In this document: piece by piece, positions 24,325 to 30,913 of the stretch
How the letters are laid out: each line of letters starts with the position of its first letter
Position numbering within the stretch: the stretch's first letter is position 1
Origin: Prevotella sp. UBA7594
GTDB taxonomy: Bacteria; Bacteroidota; Bacteroidia; Bacteroidales; Bacteroidaceae
Length of the DNA: 30,913 nucleotides
Assembly: GCA_002490315.1 (NCBI GenBank)
Contig: DLKG01000034.1
Coordinates: 1-30,913, forward strand
Direction: 5' to 3'
Position numbers and translations under genes: made by a program
Notes under the pieces: generated by a model
Database searches by the model: none
What the model was told of the DNA's origin: nothing
Seen by the model: the letters and a program-made list of their open reading frames with translations, nothing else

Positions 24325-26937
24325 ATGCAAAAGAAGCTTAAATTAGCAGTGCTGGCAATGTGCTGCGCTCCTTCCGCCTACGCCCAGACCGACTCCATCG
24401 GCTACCACAGCGAGGCATCGAGCGAGGCTGCCTTCACTTTCACTGAGGCTCAGCTTGGCGAGGACGACGACATGACGCAGAACGTCACCATCGTCAACTC
24501 CAACACCAACATCTACGCCAGCCAGGTGGGTTATCTCTTCTCACCTGCACGTTTCCGCTATCGTGCCTTCGACCAGAAGTACAACGAGGTTTATGTCAAC
24601 GGCCTCTCGCTCAACGACATGGAGAGCGGACAGTTCCGCTACTCACAGGTGGGCGGTCTTAACAACATGACACGAAACGTGGAATCCGTACTGCCTTTCG
24701 AGGGCAACTCCTTCTCCTTCGCAGGAATGGGCGGCTCCAACAACTACAACTTCCGTCCGTCGGCAATGCCCGTCGGCCACCGCATAACGCTCAGCGGTGC
24801 CAACCGCAACTACACTCTGCGCGGCATGTACACATACAGCACCGGACTCACCGAGAAGGGATGGGCATTCACGGGCGGCGTGAGCTACCGTTGGGCTCGC
24901 AACGGCTACGTTGAGGGCACGTTCTACAACTCGCTCTCCTATTTCCTCGCCGTACAGAAGATATGGGGCAACCACAGCCTCTCGCTCTCCACATGGGGCA
25001 ACCCGACGGAGCGCTCCACACAAGGCCCCGCCACCGACGAGGCTTACTGGCTCGCCAACAACCGCTACTACAACCCCTACTGGGGCTACCAGAACGGCAA
25101 GAAGCGCAACTCTCGCGTCGTGAACGACTTCGCCCCGAGCGCCATACTGACTTGGGACTGGAACATCAACGACCGCTCAAAGCTCACGACGTCGTTCTTC
25201 GGCAAGTACTCCATGTACAAGAGCACAAAGCTCAACTACAACAACTCCGACAACCCGCAACCCAACTACTGGAAGAACCTCCCGTCGAGCTACTACGACG
25301 TGTGGTACGACCAGGACGAGCAGTACCGCAGCAGCCAGGCTCTCGCCGACTGGAACTACACCTACAACTACTGGAAGGCATCTAAGGCCAACCGCCAGCT
25401 CAACTGGGACCGCCTCTACTATGCCAACAGTAATGTCAACGTGGCAGGCAAGGACGCCATGTACTACATCCAGGCGAAGCACAACGACAATCTCATGCTC
25501 TCGCTTGCGTCCACATTCAACCACCAGATTGACAAGGACAAGAAGTTCAACGTCGGCATCATCGCTGCCACCAACAACGGCAAGCACTACCAGACCATGG
25601 ACGACCTGCTCGGAGCCAACATCTTCCACAACATCAACACCTACGTCGTTTCCGACAAGTACACAGCCGACTCTCCTGAGGCACAGTACGACCTCAACAA
25701 CCCCAACGGCATCGTCAAGGAAGGCGACAAGTTTGGCTACAACTACAACATCCTCGTCAACAACGCCAAGCTCTGGGGTTCATACACTGAGAACTTCGGA
25801 CCGCTCAACTACACCGTGGCTGCCAAGATTGGCTACACGACAATGCAGCGCGACGGCAAGATGCGCAATGGTCTCGCAGCCAACAACTCCTACGGCAAGA
25901 GCCATCACGCACAGTTCATCGACGGCGGCGTGAAGTTCGGCTCCAACCTCTCACTCGGACGCGGCAACACCATCTCGCTCGGCCTCTCCTATGAGCACCG
26001 CGCACCGCAGGCAAGCAAGTCGTTCGTGGCACCAGAGGTGAACAACGACTTCGTGAAAGGACTCAAGAACGAGCGCATCTTCAACGCCGACCTCGGCTAC
26101 CAGTTTGAGAACTCTTGGCTCCACTTCAACGTCAACGCCTACTACTCACGCATGACCAACGTCACCGACTGGCAGAACTTCTACAACGACGACGTCAACT
26201 CCTTCACTTACGTGTCGCTCACCGACATGAACAAGTCGTACTACGGCGTGGAGGCTGGCTTCAAGTTCAAGGTGACAAGCGCATTCGACGTGAAGCTCAT
26301 CGGAACAATCTCCGATGCCAAAATCACGAACAACGCCAAGCTGTGCTACATGAAGTCGGTTGACTCCCAGCTCCTCGGCTCCGACCAGACGGGCGACAAC
26401 TACGACGAGGTGTACACGAAGAACATGCGCGACAACGGCACGCCGCTCACGGCAGCGAGCCTCGGACTCAGCTATCACCAGGGCGGATGGTTCGTTGACC
26501 TCAACGGCAACTACTACGACCGCATCTACCTCAGCTACTCTCCGAGCTACCGCTTCAAGTCGGCAGTAGAGGCACGCAACAAGGTGCTCTCACAATATGG
26601 CGAGCCCATCATCAACGACGTGACGGGCGAGATTCTCCCCCACGCCCTCGACCAGGCAAAGGGCAAGGGCGGCTTCATGCTCGACGGATCGATCGGACGC
26701 AGCATCTATCTCAAGCACGGACAGCTCTCCATCAACCTCATGGTGACCAACATCCTCAACAACCGCAACATCGTGACCGGCGGCTTCGAGCAGAGCCGAA
26801 GCGACTACAGCGGAGCAAGCAAGGACAACCCCGACCAGAGCAATACGAAGAAGCGTGCCTACGCTTTCTCGAAGAATCCGTACAAGTTCTACGCTTTCGG
26901 CACCAACGGAATGCTCAACATCACGTATAAATTCTAA
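24325..26937 (+). CDS. TonB-dependent outer-membrane receptor
   Basis: The 870-residue protein has a signal peptide (about 1-20, ending APSAYAQ), a plug domain (about 50-150, with FRYRAFDQKYNEVYVNGLSLNDMESGQFRY) and a long region of alternating aromatic and polar beta strands. It ends in KF, the aromatic terminus usual for outer-membrane barrels. The carboxypeptidase-like N-terminal domain of SusC-type receptors is missing and no SusD homologue follows. It would import a ligand too large or scarce for porins, driven by TonB. The next two genes encode lipoproteins in the same direction, 17 and 59 bases apart, probably partners at the surface. The divergent nuclease-like operon hints at a nucleic acid or phosphate source, but ligand identity is inference. 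Confidence 0.85.
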   Translation: MQKKLKLAVLAMCCAPSAYAQTDSIGYHSEASSEAAFTFTEAQLGEDDDMTQNVTIVNSNTNIYASQVGYLFSPARFRYRAFDQKYNEVYVNGLSLNDMESGQFRYSQVGGLNNMTRNVESVLPFEGNSFSFAGMGGSNNYNFRPSAMPVGHRITLSGANRNYTLRGMYTYSTGLTEKGWAFTGGVSYRWARNGYVEGTFYNSLSYFLAVQKIWGNHSLSLSTWGNPTERSTQGPATDEAYWLANNRYYNPYWGYQNGKKRNSRVVNDFAPSAILTWDWNINDRSKLTTSFFGKYSMYKSTKLNYNNSDNPQPNYWKNLPSSYYDVWYDQDEQYRSSQALADWNYTYNYWKASKANRQLNWDRLYYANSNVNVAGKDAMYYIQAKHNDNLMLSLASTFNHQIDKDKKFNVGIIAATNNGKHYQTMDDLLGANIFHNINTYVVSDKYTADSPEAQYDLNNPNGIVKEGDKFGYNYNILVNNAKLWGSYTENFGPLNYTVAAKIGYTTMQRDGKMRNGLAANNSYGKSHHAQFIDGGVKFGSNLSLGRGNTISLGLSYEHRAPQASKSFVAPEVNNDFVKGLKNERIFNADLGYQFENSWLHFNVNAYYSRMTNVTDWQNFYNDDVNSFTYVSLTDMNKSYYGVEAGFKFKVTSAFDVKLIGTISDAKITNNAKLCYMKSVDSQLLGSDQTGDNYDEVYTKNMRDNGTPLTAASLGLSYHQGGWFVDLNGNYYDRIYLSYSPSYRFKSAVEARNKVLSQYGEPIINDVTGEILPHALDQAKGKGGFMLDGSIGRSIYLKHGQLSINLMVTNILNNRNIVTGGFEQSRSDYSGASKDNPDQSNTKKRAYAFSKNPYKFYAFGTNGMLNITYKF

Positions 26938-26954
26938 TATATAAGGAATAAGAA

Positions 26955-27863
26955 ATGAAAAGTATCAAATATCTGAGAATGGCTCTCATGGCACTCGCCG
27001 TGTCGCTCAGCGCAAGCTCTTGCATGGACGACGACTGGAAAGCACCCGCCGGCGACACTCCTGCCTATGGCAACAACCAGCTTGAGGAGAAGAACGTCAT
27101 CTCCATCCAGCAGCTCAAGGACACCTACGGAGCTCTTCAGAAGGACCAGGTGAACGACACTGTGCGCATAGCTGAAGGCACACAGATACGCGGCATCGTC
27201 ACGGGCAACGACATAGAGGGCAACCTCTACAACCAGATCACCGTCGACGACGGCACTGCCGGCATCATCATCTGCGTTGCGCAGGGCGGAATGTTCGGTC
27301 AGGTGGCAGTGGGACAGGAGATCCTTGTGGACCTCGGCAATCTCTACTATGGCACCTACCGCACACAGCCCCAGGTGGGCGTGGCATACCACAACGTGGA
27401 GAAAGACCAAAACTATCCGAGCCGCATGAACCGCAACGAATGGCAGGAGCGCTTCAAGGCAATCGGCAAGCCCGATCCTGCAAAGGTGCAGCCCATCGTC
27501 ATCGACAACGTTGACGACCTCAAGAACGAGACCACTGCCTACAAACTCGCCGGACGACTCGTCACGGTAAAGAACGTGGAATTCGACAAGGCTGACGGCA
27601 CCACGACATACGCTCCCGAATCGGAGGGCTACTCCACGGGATTCGGCGTCACACGCTACTTCAAGAACTGCACCATGCAGAAACAGCAGGTCGGTGTGCG
27701 CACAAGCTGCTACGCCGACTTCGCAGCTGAGAAGTTGCCGCAGGGCAAGCTCAACGTGACGGGTATTCTCTCCTGCTACAAGTCGAGCCTCACGAGCAGC
27801 TACGGCAACACCGTGCAGTTTGCACTCCGCCAGGCTTCCGACGTACAGAAAGTGGCTGAGTAA
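26955..27863 (+). CDS. DUF5689-like lipoprotein
   Basis: The 302-residue protein has a lipoprotein signal ending SASSC, with Cys23 as the lipidated residue. CMDDD directly after it resembles the acidic lipoprotein export signal that sends Bacteroidetes lipoproteins to the cell surface. The body resembles DUF5689, an OB-fold-like domain: ISIQQLKDTYG (50-60), then IRGIVTGNDIEGNLYNQITVDDGTAGIIICV near 80-110, and a second strand set (KLAGRLVTVKNVEFDKADG) near 195. In Bacteroidetes such proteins often lie beside TonB receptors and EEP-family proteins, as here; function is not established. It follows the receptor by 17 bases and is surely cotranscribed. Confidence 0.8.
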   Translation: MKSIKYLRMALMALAVSLSASSCMDDDWKAPAGDTPAYGNNQLEEKNVISIQQLKDTYGALQKDQVNDTVRIAEGTQIRGIVTGNDIEGNLYNQITVDDGTAGIIICVAQGGMFGQVAVGQEILVDLGNLYYGTYRTQPQVGVAYHNVEKDQNYPSRMNRNEWQERFKAIGKPDPAKVQPIVIDNVDDLKNETTAYKLAGRLVTVKNVEFDKADGTTTYAPESEGYSTGFGVTRYFKNCTMQKQQVGVRTSCYADFAAEKLPQGKLNVTGILSCYKSSLTSSYGNTVQFALRQASDVQKVAE

Positions 27864-27922
27864 TCCAGCGTACAAGACATAACACTCATTTTTTTACAAA
27901 CGAAAAAAACAACATTCAGAAT

Positions 27923-29059
27923 ATGAAAAAGATAATGTATTCAGTGCTCGCCCTTGCAGTGGCAGCATTCACATTCACAAGCTGCGAGGACGTACCGGCT
28001 CCTTACGGCGACCCCAACAACGGCGGCAACGGCGAGCAGCCCGGCACCGAACTGAAGACCATCTACTCGGAGACTTTCGACAACGGCTCCACACAGTTTA
28101 CATTCAAGGACGTAAGCCTCTCCGACGGACTCACATACGTATGGAAGGTAGGCTCCTACAATGACAACGGCTATCTCAACGCATCGGCTTTCGCCAACAG
28201 CGCCAGCCACGCATCGGAATCATGGGCCGTTTCACCAGCCATCAACCTCAGCGACAGCAAGACCGCCACTCTGTCCTTCACCCACGCCATCAACAAGCTC
28301 AACGACACCAGCACCATGAAAGACATGATGACGGCATGGGCTTCCACCGACTACGCAGGCGACGTGAACACAGCCACATGGCAGAAGCTCGAAATTCCTA
28401 CTTATCCTGCAGGAACAAGCTGGTCGTTCTCCGCTTCAGGCGACATCAGCCTCAACGATTACTGCGGAAAGAACGTAACTATCGCCTTCCGCTACACCAG
28501 CACCGACAGCAACTCTGGCGGTTGGGAGATTGACAACTTCGAGGTGAAGGGCGACGGCACTCCTATGGCGACTCCTTCCGACCCCAGCACTCCCGACACT
28601 CCCGACACTCCAGGAGCAAGCGGCAACGTGCAGATTGACGGCACCGACCTCACTCTTGTCAACCCGGCTGTAGAGGCAGGCACGGAGACAATCACCTTCA
28701 AGCCGTCTGACTTCTTCACGACAAGCGCTACAGATGTAACGACCATCACTCTCTCCGACGGCACAAAGGTTGTGTTCGACAAGAACGGTGAGACCAACGG
28801 ACCGAAGTTCTACTGTGGCGACGACTACGCCAACATCCGCGTCTACAAGAACAACAAGATTACTTTCGAGGGCAAGAAGGCCATCGCAAAGGTTGTATTC
28901 AACTGCGACGTGTACAACAATGCCAATCAGGTCGGCAACGAGACAGCCACTGTCTCCGCAAGCGGCAACAACCTCGTCTACACCAACGTGTTCACAGACT
29001 CAACGGGAGGCGGCATACAGCTTCGCTTCAACACCGTAACCATTACTTACGCTAAGTAA
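27923..29059 (+). CDS. Lipoprotein with choice-of-anchor-J-like jelly-roll domain
   Basis: The 378-residue protein has a lipoprotein signal (MKKIMYSVLALAVAAFTFTSC, Cys21). Residues of about 45-210 resemble the choice-of-anchor J/DUF5017 type of jelly roll: YSETFDNGSTQFTF at the start, SWAVSPAINLS in the middle and GGWEIDNFEV at the end. A Pro/Asp/Thr linker of repeated PDT units (about 215-232) leads to a C-terminal beta domain (235-378) that I do not recognise. It is the third gene of the receptor operon and probably sits on the cell surface, where such domains often bind polymers. It has no catalytic motif that I can see. Confidence 0.75.
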   Translation: MKKIMYSVLALAVAAFTFTSCEDVPAPYGDPNNGGNGEQPGTELKTIYSETFDNGSTQFTFKDVSLSDGLTYVWKVGSYNDNGYLNASAFANSASHASESWAVSPAINLSDSKTATLSFTHAINKLNDTSTMKDMMTAWASTDYAGDVNTATWQKLEIPTYPAGTSWSFSASGDISLNDYCGKNVTIAFRYTSTDSNSGGWEIDNFEVKGDGTPMATPSDPSTPDTPDTPGASGNVQIDGTDLTLVNPAVEAGTETITFKPSDFFTTSATDVTTITLSDGTKVVFDKNGETNGPKFYCGDDYANIRVYKNNKITFEGKKAIAKVVFNCDVYNNANQVGNETATVSASGNNLVYTNVFTDSTGGGIQLRFNTVTITYAK

Positions 29060-29079
29060 ACTTATTATTCTATACTAAA

Positions 29080-29118
29080 TGGCCTGCCTTTATCACAACA
29101 CACGATAAAGGCGGGTCA
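29080..29118 (+). terminator. Hairpin between the lipoprotein and fumarase genes
   Basis: Arms 29080-29094 and 29104-29118 pair over 15 bp with two G-U pairs (core TGCCTTTATC/GATAAAGGCG) around a 9-nt loop. There is no T run after it, and fumarase starts only 26 bases further. It may be a weak terminator, a transcript-end stabiliser, or a leader structure of the fumarase mRNA. No TAnnTTTG is visible between the two genes. Confidence 0.5.
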
Positions 29119-29144
29119 TACTCTATTAAAAAAAACATAACATT

Positions 29145-30794
29145 ATGGCATCTACACCAGATTTCAAGTATGCTCCTATGTTCCAGTTGGGCAAGGACAC
29201 TACTGAATACCGCCTGCTCACCAAGGAAGGTGTGAGCACCGGTGAGTTTGAAGGAAAGACAATCCTCAAGGTTTCCAAGGAGGCTCTGACATTGCTCGCC
29301 CAGCAGGCTTTCCACGACGTAGAGTTCATGCTCCGCCGTGAGCACAACCTTCAGGTGGCAAAGATTCTCTCCGACCCTGAGGCGTCAGCGAACGACAAGT
29401 ACGTTGCCCTGCAGTTCCTCCGCAACGCAGAGACAGCCTGCAAGGGCATCCTGCCTTTCTGCCAGGACACCGGCACTGCCATCATCCACGGCGAGAAGGG
29501 TCAGCGCGTATGGACTGACTTCGAGGATGAGGAAGCTCTCTCGCTCGGCGTCTACAACACCTACACCCAGGACAACCTGCGCTACTCGCAGAACGCTCCT
29601 CTCAACATGTACGACGAGGTGAACACACGCTGCAACCTCCCCGCACAGATTGACATCGAGGCTGTTGAGGGCGACGAGTATCGCTTCGTGATGGTTGCCA
29701 AGGGCGGCGGCTCTGCCAACAAAACCTATTTCTACCCGATGACCAAGGCCACTATCCAGAACGAGGGCACTCTGCTGCCGTTCCTCGTGGAGAAGATGAA
29801 GAGCCTCGGTACAGCGGCTTGTCCTCCTTACCACATCGCATTCGTCATCGGCGGCACATCGGCTGAGAAGAACCTCCTCACCGTGAAGCTCGCCTCAATC
29901 AAGTACTACGACTCTCTGCCTACAACAGGCGACGAGACAGGCCGCGCCTTCCGCGACATCGACCTTGAGGAGAAGCTCCTCAAGGAGGCCCACAAGATTG
30001 GACTCGGCGCACAGTTCGGCGGCAAGTACCTGGCTCACGACATCCGCGTCATCCGTCTGCCGCGCCACGGCGCAAGCTGCCCGATTGGTATGGGCGTAAG
30101 CTGCTCTGCCGACCGCAACATCAAGGGTAAGATTACGAAGGATGGTATCTTCCTCGAGGTTATGGACTCCAATCCTTCTGAACTCATCCCTGAGGAACTC
30201 CGTCGTACGGGCGAGGGCACTAAGGGCATCGAGATCGATCTCGACAAGGGCATAGACGCCGTTCGCGCTGAGCTCTCGAAGTATCCTGTCAGCACACGCG
30301 TCAACCTCAAGGGTACCATCATCGTGGCTCGCGACATCGCTCACGCCAAGCTGAAGGCTCGTCTCGACGCTGGCGAGGAGATGCCTCAGTACTTCAAGGA
30401 TCATCCTATTCTCTACGCCGGACCGGCTAAGACCCCGGCAGGCTATCCTTGCGGCTCAATGGGTCCGACAACAGCCAACCGCATGGACCCGTATGTAGAC
30501 GAGTTCCAGGACCACGGCGCATCGCTCGTGATGATTGCCAAGGGCAACCGCTCGCAGGTAGTGACCGACGCTTGCAAGAAGCACGGCGGTTTCTATCTCG
30601 GCACAATCGGCGGCGTGGCTGCCGTTCTGTCACAGAGCTGCATCAAGAGCATCGAGTGCGTGGAGTATCCGGAGCTTGGCATGGAGGCAATATGGAAGAT
30701 TACCGTTGAGGACTTCCCTGCCTTCATCCTCGTCGACGACAAGGGCAATGACTTCTTCCAGCAGCTGAAGCCGTGGTGCCCTAACTGCAAGTAA
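29145..30794 (+). CDS. fumA: Fumarate hydratase, class I ([4Fe-4S])
   Basis: This cytoplasmic enzyme interconverts fumarate and (S)-malate. In anaerobic Bacteroidetes it runs in the reductive direction toward fumarate reduction and succinate. The 549-residue protein has the FumA/FumB layout, with both the alpha and beta parts in one chain. Likely cluster ligands are Cys106 ([10 protein letters not shown]), Cys226 (TAACPPYH) and Cys320 (GVSCSADR), at nearly the positions of E. coli FumA (105, 224, 318). [11 protein letters not shown] near residues 442-452 and KGNR near 466 are beta-part active-site motifs. The ATG at 29145 follows an A-rich stretch, with no strong Shine-Dalgarno sequence, as is common in this phylum. 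It may be read through from the upstream operon. Confidence 0.94.
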   Translation: MASTPDFKYAPMFQLGKDTTEYRLLTKEGVSTGEFEGKTILKVSKEALTLLAQQAFHDVEFMLRREHNLQVAKILSDPEASANDKYVALQFLRNAETACKGILPFCQDTGTAIIHGEKGQRVWTDFEDEEALSLGVYNTYTQDNLRYSQNAPLNMYDEVNTRCNLPAQIDIEAVEGDEYRFVMVAKGGGSANKTYFYPMTKATIQNEGTLLPFLVEKMKSLGTAACPPYHIAFVIGGTSAEKNLLTVKLASIKYYDSLPTTGDETGRAFRDIDLEEKLLKEAHKIGLGAQFGGKYLAHDIRVIRLPRHGASCPIGMGVSCSADRNIKGKITKDGIFLEVMDSNPSELIPEELRRTGEGTKGIEIDLDKGIDAVRAELSKYPVSTRVNLKGTIIVARDIAHAKLKARLDAGEEMPQYFKDHPILYAGPAKTPAGYPCGSMGPTTANRMDPYVDEFQDHGASLVMIAKGNRSQVVTDACKKHGGFYLGTIGGVAAVLSQSCIKSIECVEYPELGMEAIWKITVEDFPAFILVDDKGNDFFQQLKPWCPNCK

Positions 30795-30802
30795 CGAAAA
30801 AG

Positions 30803-30913
30803 CGCCCTAACCGGGAGAAGGAACGTCACCGCCCTAACTGGGAGAGGGGGCGCCCTCGCCCCCGACATTGACAACTGGGAGAAGGAACGTCACCGCCCTA
30901 ACTGGGAGAGGGG
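30803..30913. repeat. GC-rich repeat array reaching the window edge
   Basis: A 41-bp unit at 30809-30849 recurs at 30873-30913 with a single C/T difference (period 64). Inside each unit AACYGGGAGARGG occurs twice, so the short core is seen at 30809, 30836, 30873 and 30900 (steps of 27, 37 and 27). CGCCCTAAC precedes three of the four cores. A perfect 7-bp hairpin, GGGGGCG/CGCCCCC (30846-30863), lies between the two units. The array begins nine bases after the fumarase stop codon and is cut off by the window end. Confidence 0.85.

Noticed and set aside
26934..27875. A 313-codon minus-strand frame that covers nearly the same span as the DUF5689-like gene.
   Set aside because: The plus-strand frame has a lipobox, domain features and operon spacing; the antisense frame has none of these.
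30803..30913. CRISPR array at the right edge.
   Set aside because: The repeated cores are closely spaced, the intervening segments are themselves repeated rather than unique, and no cas gene is near.

Overview
The window reads as chromosomal DNA of a Bacteroidetes bacterium, most likely Prevotella or a close relative. Upstream of many genes sits the Bacteroidetes -7 promoter element TAnnTTTG. Secreted proteins have C-terminal tails that resemble type IX secretion (T9SS) sorting domains. There is a TonB-dependent receptor followed by lipoproteins, and the sialic-acid genes follow the Bacteroides-type lyase/2-epimerase/MFS scheme. Coding DNA is moderately GC-rich and intergenic DNA is AT-rich. 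I found no rRNA, tRNA, CRISPR array, prophage or transposase gene.

Layout. 1-1367: a leader and fabI (enoyl-ACP reductase), closed by a bidirectional terminator. 1368-4298 (minus): three secreted proteins that share one short N-terminal module, probably one operon from a clear promoter at about 4374-4405. 4575-5849 (plus): iron-sulfur L-serine dehydratase. 5924-10635 (minus): a sialic acid catabolic cluster read as nanT, nanA, AGE-type 2-epimerase, then a kelch-type mutarotase behind an internal terminator. 11219-13903: a PMCA-type calcium P-type ATPase. 14077-16665: ClpB, preceded by a duplicated palindromic motif. 16763-18847 (minus): a secreted M6-type metalloprotease. 19039-21048: an OPT-family oligopeptide transporter. 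21698-23979 (minus): a secreted endonuclease/exonuclease/phosphatase-family protein, a uracil/hypoxanthine-DNA-glycosylase-like protein and uridine kinase. 24325-29059 (plus): a TonB-dependent receptor with a DUF5689-like lipoprotein and a second, jelly-roll-like lipoprotein. 29145-30794: class I fumarase. 30803 to the window end: a GC-rich repeat array that continues past the edge.

How the genes fit together. The nan genes form a full route from imported sialic acid to GlcNAc and pyruvate. The protease and the OPT transporter, divergent from one 191-bp region, could pair extracellular proteolysis with peptide uptake. The nuclease/glycosylase/uridine kinase operon and the divergent TonB receptor/lipoprotein operon could together be a nucleic-acid or organophosphate scavenging locus; this is inference from context.

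The most unusual non-coding structure is a small dispersed repeat with imperfect terminal inverted repeats. It is present once at 10926-11098 and again, in opposite orientation, at 21271-21676, where a second repeat-bounded unit carrying a large hairpin appears to sit inside it. The other notable sites are the duplicated TGACA-TTT-TGTCA motif before clpB, a 21-bp direct repeat between nanT and nanA, and the terminal repeat array.
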